Part shown: piece by piece, positions 51,085 through 63,737 of the stretch
Numbering within the stretch: the stretch's first letter is position 1
Layout: each line of letters begins with the position of its first letter
Source: Carallia brachiata
Lineage: Eukaryota; Streptophyta; Magnoliopsida; Malpighiales; Rhizophoraceae
Assembly (NCBI GenBank): GCA_021464245.1
Contig: JADCRB010000036.1
Span: 4,925,442 to 4,989,441, forward strand
Direction of reading: 5' to 3'
DNA: 64,000 bases
Program-made: the position numbers and the translations under genes
Notes under the pieces: generated by a model
Database searches by the model: none
Seen by the model: the letters and a program-made list of their open reading frames with translations, nothing else
What the model was told of the DNA's origin: nothing

Positions 51085-54000
51085 TATTCTCCTTCTTCGG
51101 AAACCCTAGATGTGGATGTGCAGAACCTAAAAAAAAATTGTCGGAGGAAAGATAGAGAGAGAGAGAAAAACGGATTGCCGGAATCTACAAATGCGAAAAG
51201 AAAAAGCGATCCGCTCGGAACGACACCGGGAGTTGCACGGCCGCCTGTTACGATGGATGAGCCTATGACTTTTCTCTTTACTTGATTTTCCTTTTTTGAC
51301 CGCACTCTTTTTTTTTTTTTATGTTTTTCAGTTATTTTTGGGTCTTTTGATTTTTGATCCCATTATTATTATTATTATTTTAAACAGTAAAAAAATAAAC
51401 GCGGCTCACCGCACATATATCAGAATAAAAATCGTATTGCTCACACTATAAGATAGATTAAATTATCTATATTAAATAATTTAGAGAGTAAGTCTTTATC
51501 AAATAAACAAATTTTATACATTCAACAATTATTATTAAATTGTTATATATGTAGTCTCACTAAATATCTTGATAAAAATTTAAATTTATGATCACTTAAA
51601 ATAAATTTAAGTATTTTAAACTATTAAATTATATTGTTTTGTGGCATTATTTTATTTGATGTATCGGGCGCATGGTGAAAGGTTTTTTGTAATAAAAATT
51701 TTTAAAAAAATATTGCGTTTTACAAAAAGTGTACTTTTTTTTTTAGAAAATATACTGTATTGTAGAAATAAAATTAAAAGGTGTCCTGTACAAGTTGTAA
51801 AATGAAAATATTCTACATTTCTAATAGAATACTCCATTCCTTAGAAAGTTATAATATTGCCAATATAAAGAACTCTACTTTCTAAAAAAAAAAAAAAAAG
51901 ACGTATTACATCATAGAAAAAATATATCTCATTTTCACAAAATTAGGCTCCAAATTGTTTGGACAGAGAAACTTGCGGAAAAACATGTCCTCGTCCCCGA
52001 TTCGGACTAATAAAAACCAAACAATGCAGGAGGACTTCGTTCGCAATATGGCATCGTGAATTTGACTTTCGCAAAATTCTTGGATGGGAGTAAACATATG
52101 TATATTCTTACATAATTACGAATAATTTTGTAACATTTGCTGAGCTTCTAATTATTAAATATAGATAATATAATTTATTTTACAGTATGAATAATACAAT
52201 TTTTTTAATAGGCTTTTGAATATTATCTCTATTTTACTTTTTTTAAATAAAAAAAAAAAAAGCAGACAACACGTTCAACCGTCATACCAATGGCAATGAG
52301 TCAAAATGATAAAGAGCACCATACAATTGAGCGGTCGTGCAAATTTTTCTTTTTCATTTTAAACAATCGTAAAAGTTGACTTTTCTTGGCTTGTCCAAAC
52401 AATTATAAAAGGATTAACATTGTCCTTAGAAGGGAGGAAAACTGAAGTAGAAGACAAAAGGAGGAGAATTTTAATAAATTATTGTATTTATAAAATATTT
52501 AAAAAGTGAGAGAGAAATTTTTTTTATTTTTTAATTTTTTTTGGCTTACTAAAAATTAAAAAATAAAAAAAATTATTAATTTTTTTATTAAATTTATTAA
52601 ATGACTCATTTATCTTTCACATAATTTAAAAATTATAATTTTATCTAAATAAAACATTTAAATAGAATTTATTATAAATAATAAAATTATTATTCTAATA
52701 AATTTTATTTTCTCCTAATTACTTTCTACCTTTTTTAAATAAAAAAATTTATAATTTTTTTCATCTAATTATTTCTTCTCAAATATAAAAATAAATAAAA
52801 AATATTTTTCTCTTTTAATAACTATTTTTCTCCCCCCTTGCCTTTTCCTCTTCCAAACATTTCATCTAAATACAGTATATAGTAATAGTGTGTACTTTAC
52901 AGGTGTTGAAGTTTTTGAATCTCCAGAAACGGGACATCAACTTCCTACGGCTGGAATGTTTTCGTCCTAAAGTAAAGCCTCCTCAGTCCCCTCCTACGTA
53001 CACCACATCAAGTGAGCAAACACCTGTCTGCTTAATCCTGCCTCGAAGGCGGCTCTTGCGTTTGCAAGCGCAATTACGTTGGAGTTCCACTACGTAACAA
53101 TCGAAAAAATGATATGTAAAAATTATATAATTTATTGAATAATATTTATTAATTTATTTATTTTTTCATCTTTTTAAAATTTAATATAATTTTTTTTTGT
53201 TCCCTAACAATTTATATCATTACGTTTTCAATGCATATCTTTTTTGGGCTATCAAAAAATTTTATTCATGGCGTTAACTGCAGTGTCATGAAAATCGGGT
53301 TCCTAATTCCAACACCATTAATTACATTTTATGATTCCCTACTCCCAACCCCCACCTCCAACCATATCCAGCCATTCCCATGCTCATCTTTGACAATAAT
53401 TTCTTCTTTTTCCTTTCCTGTAGCCAATATAATGACTCGGTTGAGCAAGTAATAAATTCCGATGAATTCAAGCTCTTAAGGAGCATTTAAAAAAAACTGT
53501 AAATGAAATTTGATCAAAGAAAAAGTCTTTCTCTGGAAAATCTATCTTATCGGTGTTAAATTACAGCACGCATGTTCTAAAATTGGTAAAACTGTCCCAA
53601 AAATAGGGCAGATTTGCATACCCAACACCAATCATCCTCAATTTGTAATTGGATCTTCTCATCATTGTGCGTATATTACGGATTGTCTCATCTCAAAGTA
53701 AAATATTTCAAGTATCCAAGTTCTGGCGCAGAGATTTGAACAACTGAAATTACCCCCTTCCTCAACTTAAAATTTCTTGGTGCTGAAAACACTAACACAG
53801 GCGAAAGGCATGATTATTATCTACCCTAAGAAGAGAAAAAAAAAAAAATCTCACTTGAAGAAAACAAAAAGGGGAAAACAAGTGTTATCTGATTGTAATT
53901 GAAAAAGACATTTACGATTCCAATATTTTTTTTTGTAGCCCAAAGATCAGATCTACATGATAATCCAGCTACCCTCAACCAAAGGGGACGGCAATTCGAT

Positions 54001-54315
54001 TTTCGTTTATGTTCTCACCTCTTTTATCTTTAACTACTGAATTATCAGTTTCAAAGGATACAAAAAAAAAAAAAAAAAAATCAGGCCTACGTATGCATAT
54101 GCATATGCAATCCTGATTTGGGTACACATAACATGAAACAACAAATTGCTGCCAACTAAGCTAAATTCTACATTCTCCACAGGTTGAAAATTTCCACCCT
54201 AATTGAGAAACTCTCTTTCTGTTTCTCCAGATTAAGACAAAGGTGCCGGAGGATTGAATCACAGCCCAATGGATAGGCTCCACGTGTTTGTGCTTTCAAA
54301 CAAACAATTCTCTTC
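51085..54315. other. Intergenic region
   Basis: The first 200 bases are the leader and promoter of the succinyl-CoA ligase gene. The rest is mostly AT-rich. About 52440-52860 may be an old MITE, with purine-rich and pyrimidine-rich ends. About 52895-53097 is a GC-richer patch with a 69-codon ORF of unknown nature. The last several hundred bases before 54316 are probably the 3' UTR of the next gene. No gene is recognised. Confidence 0.45.
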
Positions 54316-54882
54316 CTAGCACTTTCCCGTCTGCAAGAAGAGAGCGAGCTGTGTGGGATTAACAATACCCTCAATGTGGGCCCCGTCTGTCTTCAGCAAA
54401 CCGGATACCTCCACGTACCTTTGATAATTTATTTTGTTCGGCTCGGCTTCTCCGCTGCATTCGGCTTCGGCTTTCTGGCTCGGTTTCACCGTCTTCGAGT
54501 GATCCTCATCGTACACAATCGCAGCATCGGCTCGAGCCGGGTCCCACGGTTGGCCAAAGAGCGTGCCCTTGGTGAGATACTCGTGGGCGAAGTAGCCGGC
54601 CAGGAGCCGATTATAAGAAGCCGTCTGTGGGAGCTTCTCTGAGCCGACCAGAGGTAGAGTCGGCTTGGGAGATTTCGCCGCCGCTGGCGGCAACGCTGGT
54701 GGCGGTGGCGGCGGCGGCAGCGGCCGCGCTTGCGGCGGTTGAGGTGTTGACGGTTTCACCAGATCGAAACCGTCTCTCTCTTTCCGCTTATTATTATTAT
54801 TGTAATTCGACGTGACAACGCGACGGGGAGGGAGGCGCATCGTTTTTGTGTTCATCCTCGTCGCCGCCGCGATACATGCCAC
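54316..54882 (-). CDS. Small proline-rich plant protein, EDA6-like
   Basis: Uninterrupted ORF of 188 aa with no introns. The N-terminal half is low complexity, with an Asn run (NYNNNNKRKERDGFD) and a proline stretch (RPLPPPPPPPALPP). The C-terminal half carries a conserved-looking block, LLAGYFAHEYLTKGTLFGQP followed by WDPARADAA (about residues 93-121), then a tail containing YQRYVEVSGLLKTDGAHIEG and ending in NPTQLALFLQTGKC. I associate the LAGYxAHExLTKGTLFGQ motif with the plant family named EMBRYO SAC DEVELOPMENT ARREST 6; its biochemical role is not known to me. Alternative starts are the internal methionines at 54855 and 54840. Base composition is GC-rich compared with its flanks. A GA-rich tract lies upstream at 55095-55140. 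Confidence 0.7.
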   Translation of the reverse strand: MACIAAATRMNTKTMRLPPRRVVTSNYNNNNKRKERDGFDLVKPSTPQPPQARPLPPPPPPPALPPAAAKSPKPTLPLVGSEKLPQTASYNRLLAGYFAHEYLTKGTLFGQPWDPARADAAIVYDEDHSKTVKPSQKAEAECSGEAEPNKINYQRYVEVSGLLKTDGAHIEGIVNPTQLALFLQTGKC

Positions 54883-55320
54883 GTCAGCAAAAATAAAATT
54901 GGGCGAACGAGACGAGATGGGGATTCACTCTTTCTTCTTGCCTCCTAAATTTAAATAGGGGCATTTCAGTAAATACGGCAAACAGTAAAAAGTTAAAAAT
55001 GAAGATGGAAAGTGTTGGTCCCCAGATGAGTAAAAAGATGAAAAAAAGGGGTAAAGGTAAAATTTTGCATGGCAGTGACCAGAATCTAACACGGAGAGCA
55101 AGAGAGAGAGAGAGAGAGGGGGGAGAGACAAGAGAGAGAAATAAGGAGAGAACAAATGCTTGCACAGGCAGCGTGACCTGTATTTATAGAAGCCATCTTG
55201 GGCGATTGCCCTCGTTTTATAACAAAATTACGAAAAGACCTTGGGATTTCAAATCGCAAGGCTACCCCTACGGCCTTCGCTGTTACTCTTGTTTATATAT
55301 ATATATATACACACAGAAAA

Positions 55321-55813
55321 GTATCAATATTTTTAATTTTTAATTTATATTTTTTTATATTTAAATTCAGAATTTTTTTGATATTTTATTTAAATTTTAA
55401 ATCTTTTGATTTCATATTATATCAGTACTTTAAGTTACAAAAAGTAGTCAATTGATTAATAAATGAGTTTAATTTAATAAAAATTATTTAAAAAAGGTTA
55501 AATATATAAATTAAATATTTTTTTATCAATAAAATATGCACATTAAATATTTTTTAATCAACAAATATACGAATTAAATAAGTAACATGCATATTTTTTA
55601 TAAAAAAGACATTCGATTCATATATTTAATATTTTTTTAAATGATTTTTTGTAAAATTAAAATTATTGTTTAATAAATTGATCACTTTTGGTAAATAGGA
55701 GGACTGATTTGATAGAAAATTAAAAGATTTAGAACTTAAATAAAATGTCAAAAAAATTTATAACTCAAACATAAAAAAAATTTAAAATTTTAGAATTAAA
55801 AATATTAATATCC
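55321..55813. mobile_element. Foldback element with about 200-bp inverted repeats between TA runs
   Basis: The left arm starts GTATCAATATTTTTAAT at 55321. The right arm's complement starts GGATATTAATATTTTTAAT (ending at 55813). The arms stay alignable for about 200 bp, including TTTTGA(T/C)ATTTTATTTAA and CAATT(G/T)ATTAA, leaving a short centre. TA microsatellites flank both ends (about 55293-55309 and 55815-55836), so it probably inserted into a TA repeat. No coding capacity and no distinguishable target-site duplication. Confidence 0.7.
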
Positions 55814-55818
55814 TTATA

Positions 55819-55853
<35 letters not shown>

Positions 55854-58800
55854 TTTTTTTTTTTTTAGGTTTCAAAAAATAAAAGATTAGATTCCTGTTT
55901 AGCCACAATGAATATGATTCGAGTTTATATTACCCAATAATGGGTAACTAGTTTATTCCTTTACTAATTATGGATCGTACAACGTGGTACGTCAATCTTA
56001 AATGTTTATGCGGAATATGTTCAACCTTGTTCTTACAAAACTTTCCAATTCTAATTTATATTGAAGGACTCAAATTCACATTTTTCTTTTAAATTCATTA
56101 TGTCCCTTTACTTTAAATAATAATAAAATAATTATATTAATTTTAAAAAATAATAAAATAATCACGTAATTTATTCAATAATATATAACAACTTATCTAT
56201 GTTTTTTAATTTCAATAATCTAACATCGTCCCAAAATAAAAGGGGCAATCTTGTAATTTCATTCATATTATTTTGTTATTATATCACTGTTATCTAAATA
56301 CTGTTATTTAATATTTTCCTTTTTTTTTAATTTCTTTTCATTTGGAACTCTAAAAAATCTACGCCGGTACTTTATTAGTTAGCAACATATTATTTAACGA
56401 AATAAGTTCCCACCCACCAACAAAAAAAAAAAAAAACAAACAGTTTGAATAAAGCTTGTTGAAAATTCTTAAGAAATATATGATCATGAAGAGAAAATGA
56501 TGTTCATCCAGCATGATCGGACTATAATTCGAACAATTGTTGCTGAGTCAAATATTTCAAGTACTCTTTAAACGTGGAATCCGCTGTACTTTCCTTCTTG
56601 TCAATTTTGCCTGTGCTGTGGTTTAGACCCAAACAACGTATTGCCAAAACAGGTTTCCTTTAACAATTGATACTTTTTTTTGGTAGACACGAACGGACCC
56701 ATCTTTACAAAAATTGGTTAATTTAACTTCCTTGCATACAAAGCAAGAAAAAAATTTGAATCAACTGTTTTTATTGTAGCATTTATGTGGGATTTGAGGA
56801 TGGTATAATTCAAAAGCACTTTCACGTGACCTGGAATTAGTAGTATTGTTTGTTCAAACCAAAAAAAAAAAAAAAAAGTTGTATATCTGCATCAAACAAT
56901 CTATTCAGGGAAATATTTTAAATTTTGACATCAGTACCAGTGCATGAAATCTCTCCAAATGCATATAACAAAAGTTGTAATGTTTTAATCAGTACAGTAA
57001 TAATTGGTGAACAGGGTGGGTGGGGAGGTGGAGGTAACAAAGTTATCTTCTGTATATATTATTTATAAATTTGTTGAATATTAATTTTAGTTATAAGTTT
57101 TATAAATTTTTGATTTTTTTTTAAATTTTTTTTACTTGCAATGTGTAATACTATTAAGGTTTTTTTTATTTTTTATTTTTTACTTGTGATGTGTAATACC
57201 CTTAAATTTGATATGCAACAAAATTATAAAAAATATGGAAAAAAAAAACATAATTGCGTTTATTTCCGAGTCAAGCATTTTACCTTTCGAACTACCAAAA
57301 CGCTAATCAATATTATAGAATAATGCATCTTCGATTGGCATTACTATGAGTAATGATTTGGGCACCCGAAGGGGCAAAGAGAAATGATAGAAGTTAACGA
57401 TTATTGTCATAGAAATTTTACAACATATTCTTCGTATCTTACCAGCATTTCGAATTTAGATTTAGATTCTAGAGGATTTAGATTATAATCTTGTGAAGAG
57501 AATATTAATATTAAATTTGTACAAAGTTGAGAACTACTCTAATGATATAATTGCCTAATGAGCAATTTAATGCACAACAATCCCCATTTCAAGGCCGCGC
57601 CAATTTAATGCGCTCATAATGGATTTTTTTAAAATTTTTTTATAATGAAAAATTAGTTTATTTTGAAAATTGAATTCTAAACGTATTTAGTGTTATTTTA
57701 TACGTACTTAATGTTGTCGTAAATTTTACTTTAAAAAATTGAAATTTTTTAAAAAAATTATTAAAAAATTATTATTTTATTAATAAACCCTACCATTCCG
57801 TCTGTTTCTCCTCATTTGCTCCCGTTCATGTACATATGTTTTATAAATGCACAAGATAATAATAATGATAATTTAGCTATGCCGCCTCGATCTCCACCCT
57901 GGCACGCGAGCGCAGGTTTTAAATTTTGAACTGGGCCATATGGACAATGAGAAATCAACTGAAGAAAAGGTAGCTGTTTTTTCTATTTGTGTTGGGAGTT
58001 CTTTTCCAATTACATTAAGAAAATTTGGTAATCCTAACACAATTAGGAACAAGAAAAAAGAAAAACAAGTAATCATAAAAGATTGTCGAAGTTGAGTATT
58101 TACTCAAATAATTAAGAAGAGTGTTTCTCAACTATTAAGTGGAGAGTTTAAATATCACTTGACTTCACTTCTTCTTTTCTCAAAATATTCAATAAGACTT
58201 TTTTTAAACTAAGAAAAAAAAAGATTATCGGTTTAAATAGAAAAAAAGTGATTGTTTTCCTATTTGGGTTGGGACTTCTATCTCCATTACATTAGGACAA
58301 TCCCAACACCAACAGGAAAATTTAAAAAAAGAAAATAAGTAATAATAAAAGATTTATTAAATCAATTTGCAAGATCTTGGTAAATCTCTTTAAATAAATG
58401 TTAAAGATCTTGGCATATCTCTTTTAATTATTTTTTTATCTTTCATTCCTACCCCTAATAACTGTTTTATTTTAACTTGCGAAGCACCATCAAAATTGTC
58501 CTGCATTGCAACGCACTTGTGTTCCTGCGTGGACTGCGAAACGTCAGTCATTAGAGATTATCTCGGTTTGCCGACACGTCGGATATACGAGATACATGAT
58601 CTCTTCTGGGCCAATGAGCGATTGCCTCCTATTTACAGTCACGCCAAAAAATCTAAATTCTATTACAATTGATTTATATTATATTATATAATATGTACAC
58701 ACACAGTACAACAAACAAGAGTACGTTGCATAAAATTACTTGCACATAAATTTGTCGACAAGTAGACTAACGAAGGAGGTCCGTGGGTCATTCGTTCCGT

Positions 58801-60769
58801 GTTTAATTTTTCATTGTTCCATCCGTAACAATGTCAAGCAATGAATATAGCATTAGTGGAAATTTTCAGTACACACGGATACAGTTTGCTTATTTAATGC
58901 AGGTTTACTTGTTTGATTTAATTTAACTTAATTAAAAACATGTTATCTGTATCAAATTTCTTAACCGTACAATCTCAAAAAAAGGAAAAATGCGCTCTAC
59001 AATGCTTCTTGGCTCCACACGGCTTATTTATGTGTGTATGAAACTGTTTTTGTATAAAATTAACAATTATCTAAACAAAATCAAAGAACCTTGATGAGTT
59101 GATGACTTTCACCCATTTACATGATGTTGCGTGCCACCAATAATAACTGGCTTGCCTGGAAATGGAATCCACATAATCCTTTGATTCGATATTCGATACT
59201 GGCCTTCGAGAATGATGCTGTTGCTACACAATTCTAGACATTTTCCTTTAAATTTGGTATCACAATTAATTTTGAGCTTAGTTTTAGTTGCCGATGATAT
59301 CAAAGACAATTTATTTATCTAGAATAAAACTTAAAAAAAAAAAATCTGAACAGTGGAATTAGTTTACTTAAATAACTGACTTCTTGTTCTTCTTCGTTTT
59401 GGGCCCGAAGTATTGCCAAATGCCAACCAAGTTAAGAATTAATCTGTGAATTTCTGTTCTTTAGGGACAGCTTAATAATTAAAATTTAAATTTTTATTAT
59501 AAAAATCTTAAATTTAAATTTTAAAAAAAATAAAATAAAATTTATGAAAGAGAAAAGTTATCCTATATTATATATTATATAGGGGTAGTTGCCCAATAAG
59601 CCTGTAAGTAAAAAAAAAAAAAAAATCTACGAATTTCTAGCATGCGATGTTCATGTTTCACGTGTCAAATCTCCATTTGTTTAGATCAAAGCATCAATTG
59701 CCACGTGCTAGGCGTTCTAACGCTAAATCAAGTTACGGTTGCCTCCGCCCGGGGGCCTCTCGGGGCCATGTATGCACATGCCAAGTTGCCAACAACACCA
59801 AACCCTTTATGCACTCACATCCTTTCACTACGGTCTTGTCTTCCAAACCAACCTAAGTTCCTAATTTTATCTCTGGTTAATTGGGTGCCAGCTGTGAGCT
59901 GTCCTCGCCGGTTTTGTCATTCCTTGGACATTGGATTCCTATTTTCATGGTACAAGTTACAACTGCTCCAAAAGAAATAATAATAATAGAGTTATTATAG
60001 TTGTATTTTAAATAATGTTAAAGTTTTATAATTTATTTAATAATATTTAATAATTTATTTTTTTTAATTTAATTATTCAATACTAATTTATATTATTTTA
60101 AAATTATTTTAATCTCACTTAAAAAATTTCATTCAAAATTTTCCTATAATTATATTGCTTGCCTTTTTCTCCCTTTATCTTTATCGTCGATTGCCCCCTT
60201 TTTATTTTACACAAAAGAAATCCATATCATTAACATTCATCGAAATTATAGTACACAGGATCAGCATTGAAGAGTCGAAAGTACATGCATAAAGTAGGAT
60301 GAAAACATGACACTGAAGGCCTATAATAAGTAAGGTCAGACTGACCTTTAATAAGACAGACATATAACTTATAAGGACTAGTTGGACTGAGTTGAAGTTA
60401 GCTAGTGATATGTGTTAGATTTTATTTATTTTAACACTCTTATTAATTGAATATGTCACATAATAATAATAATAATAATAAACACACATATAAATATAAA
60501 TCACATATCATTATATATTAATAATAACAAAATTTTAATTATACCTAATTAATGAAAACATATTAAGACTCTGAATTATACTCAAATAACAATTAACAAC
60601 TAAATCAGCACTAACTTCAATAATATGCACCCTTATTACATTCAATGTTTCAATAGCTTTTTTGGGTTCAAAGGGAAGGTTCAAAAGACGAGTTGAAAAC
60701 CCTTTCGTTTTCTTAAAAACCCAATCCTCTAAACTTCCTTTAGCTAAAACTTCCCCTTATGGTCAACAG

Positions 60770-61036
60770 TGGAGACCCCGGCATAGGTCTGCCGAAGTGT
60801 GGTATTTGCTGTTCTGTGTAACTCAGTTCGATTAGTCTAGTTTGTACCTTCTGTGTAGGGTGTTATGCAATTGGATTTCCAGTCTATTTGTTGTGTGGTC
60901 TTTTGACCACTTTTATTGTAGGTCTTTGTGGCCGTTTCTTTCTGCTGCTGTATGCAGCTTGTTTCGACACTTTCGTGTCGACTTATATACGATTTGCATA
61001 ATTAATGCAATAGTTCCTTCTAGTAAAAACAAAAAA
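60770..61036 (+). mobile_element. Possible 5'-truncated LINE 3' end
   Basis: A block of balanced base composition (TCAACAGTGGAGACCC ... TCGTGTCGACTTATATACG) runs into ATTAATGCAATAGTTCCTTC followed by TAGTAAAAAC and an A-rich tail (about 61023-61038). That arrangement resembles 3' UTR plus tail of plant L1-type LINEs. No reverse transcriptase domain is present in the fragment. Confidence 0.35.
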
Positions 61037-62929
61037 AAATTGTCGCGGAACACCTGGATTTTTCGGCACCCATGATGCAAAGTACACAGGTATCTAGCAC
61101 CAAATACTTATTGAGTGAAAGTGAAGTACATTGGTAATGGTAAATCCGAGTGTAAAAGTTACCATCTGTCTCATGCTGTTTGACGTTGTTACTTGCTTCT
61201 GCTACTTTTTAACCAAAAAGTGTTGTGGTCTGGTGTACTAGAACAAGAAGAAAGAAACAAGAAGAAATCAGTAGGAAAAATCCAAAGATACTGCGCGGCA
61301 ACCTTACAATGCGTTAATTATTGATTTTTTTTATTGAATATAATATTATTCTTATTTCTTCAACTCTCTGGCATTTTGAATAGGCCAATTGTTGTAAGAA
61401 AAAAGGAATAGCACATGCATATTTTGAAATTTGCCCTCTTAAGTAAAATTTGTCACTTGTGGATTTTGTATTAAACTTTTTTTTTTAGTTTATAGAACTA
61501 TATGAAAACATAAACTCTACAATAAAAGTAATTATTATCTTTTGCAATTATTTTTTTTCTCAATAAATACACGTTCATCCTCAAAATTTGAATTTGAATT
61601 TTCCAAATTACCCTTAACAGGTGGGTGTAACTTGTAAATACATATGATCAAGGTTCAATTCGATTTGATTGAGTTTAAAAATGTCTGTTTGTAGCTACAA
61701 AGAACTAAAATGTAAGTGATTATGGACAGATCGATTCCAATTACATATCAATTATTGTTTAGTTCCAGTTCAATCATGGACCAATTTTTATTTTGGATTA
61801 GATCCATTTTAATTTTGATTCAATTTTGGTCCTAAACCAGATGGTAGTCAGACATGCCCTTAGGACGAATTTGTGTTGAAATTTATAACAATTGAAACGG
61901 TGAAACTATTAGGCAAGGAGAGAACTTTGGAGTTCTGTTGCATTAGGCATGACCCTTGAAATCCCCTGCAACTAGACCAGTAAATTTTATTTAGATCAAT
62001 AATAATCAATACTTAGTTTAGCAGTAATTTAAGAAGATATGAACTAATAAATTACTTTCGACAGATATAGAAATGTAGTGATGCGAAGAAGCACGAAGAA
62101 AGAAAATTACCATACAAAGACCGAAAGGAGAATATGTAATGCATTTAATTATATTTTAAAAAGAATTCCAAGAGATTGATTATTTATTTTAATAGTTAAG
62201 GAGAGTACTCCTCAATTATGAGGTGAAAGGTTCAACCCTTACCAACCTCATTTTCCTCATTCCTTATATGTCCGTTGGCTCCTTATAAATAATAAGAAAA
62301 AAAAAACGAACTCTAACACATCATTATATTTCAAGTAACATAAAATTTGTCGAATAATTAATTCAAAATCATTAAATAGTTAATTTATTTTTTAAAAAAT
62401 TTAATTATTTTATATTTTATATTATTTTAATCTCATTAAAAAAATCTGTCAAAAATTTTTAATTTAAAAAACAAAAACTCCTCTATATTTCTGTGTTTTT
62501 CACTTTTTGTTTTGTACTTTCTCTATTTCGATTGTCGTGTGTGGACTATCAGTCAATTTCGTTAATGACGGTTAAAGCGCCAGCGCTAAAATTGATGAAA
62601 AAGCATCCAACGTGGCACAGAATTAGCCATTCCTAATGTGCAAAAAAAAAAAATAAAAACTATATATATATATATATTTTTTTTTTCTTTAAATTAAAGC
62701 GAAAAACTATTTTTATTATTTAATATAGCGAAACCATTGTCTAATTTTCGGAGAAATTAAAATCCCGAAACATCTCTCTCGAGACGCACCTGTAATTCCA
62801 TTCTCTGTCTTTATTTTGATCCCAAAAAAAAAAAAAAAAACAAAACCCATATAAGATTAGAATCTGTAACTTTTCTCAAAAAAAAAAAAAAAAAAAAGAT
62901 TAGAATCTGTAACAATAATAGTAGGAAAA

Positions 62930-63737
62930 GAAATCCACAGGAGGGAGGAAAAGGAGAGAAAAAGAAAAAGGCAAAAGGATATTGAAGCTGCTGTCTTTCC
63001 TTTGTTTTGGATTCTTTGAAGATTGATTCTGGGAATTTTAAAGGAGAAGCATTTGATAGGACAAAGAATTTAAAAAAAGATGGGTCTTGATGGAGGTGAT
63101 TCCTTGTGGGCTCTTTGCCTCTGCTTTTCTCTTTGGAAAATTAAAAGGTGGGTGCTTTTCCATTTTTCTATATGAATTTGAATGGTATTACCTTGGTTGG
63201 AAGTTTATGTGGTGTTTTGTAGCTTTTGGAGTTGTCATTTATAAGAAGATGTTTGTAAATCTTCCACCTTTTTTTTTTGTTTATTTGCATTTTGTGTGTA
63301 TGGGGTTGAATTTTGGAGGGTCCTGGTAGTATTGATATATATAGGTATATTTTTTGGCCTTCGTTCTTCGCAATTGGGATTGTTGAGATATGGATGGGTG
63401 CTTCTGTGGTTTTGGACTGAATTGGGTCGTGGCTTTTGCTAAAGTTGTTGTCTTTGTTCTGTTAATTTTGCTTCTGGTGACTGGATGCCAATGATGAATC
63501 CGATGTCTTTGGATTCTGATATGTTTTTATTGGCAATTTCTTATATTAGAGAGTCAGATTCAAGCCCAGTCATTTGAATTTCTTGTCATTGTTTTGCTTG
63601 CCCGATCACTATTTTTGAAGTACGATACTTAGTTACTTATGTTAGACGGATGAATTCTAGTAAAGGGTAACTGTTGATATCTTGCGTTAAGAGTTTGATC
63701 GCTTGTTTTGTTGGTGCTTGAAGATTACTGAGACAAT
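62930..63737 (+). promoter_or_regulatory. 5' leader of the NPGR-like gene, with upstream ATGs
   Basis: Sequence from about 62930 changes to a purine-rich leader (GGAGGGAGGAAAAGGAG). An upstream ATG at 63080 opens MGLDGGDSLWALCLCFSLWK, followed by a plausible donor (AAAAG then GTGGGT at about 63147). The DNA between about 63147 and 63725 is T-rich like an intron, ending near a possible acceptor (CTTGAAG, about 63723). The main start follows at 63738. Confidence 0.45.

Larger units (their letters stand above)
54883..62929. other. Long AT-rich intergenic region with repeats
   Basis: The first 300 bases are the EDA6-like leader and promoter, with a GA-rich tract at about 55095-55140. A foldback element lies at 55321-55813. 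Beyond it are about 7 kb of AT-rich DNA with poly-A/T runs, a TAA microsatellite (60464-60481) and a possible LINE 3' end (60770-61036). GC-richer patches at about 57875-57925, 58490-58640 and 59640-59960 carry short ORFs (up to 112 codons) with no recognisable family. No gene is called. Confidence 0.5.

Noticed and set aside
52440..52860. Possible MITE with purine-rich and pyrimidine-rich ends
   Set aside because: Complementarity is mostly composition-driven; no defined ends.
62195..62290. tRNA-like B-box (GGTTCAACCCTT) and possible SINE
   Set aside because: A matching A box and cloverleaf could not be drawn, and the body matches no SINE I know.
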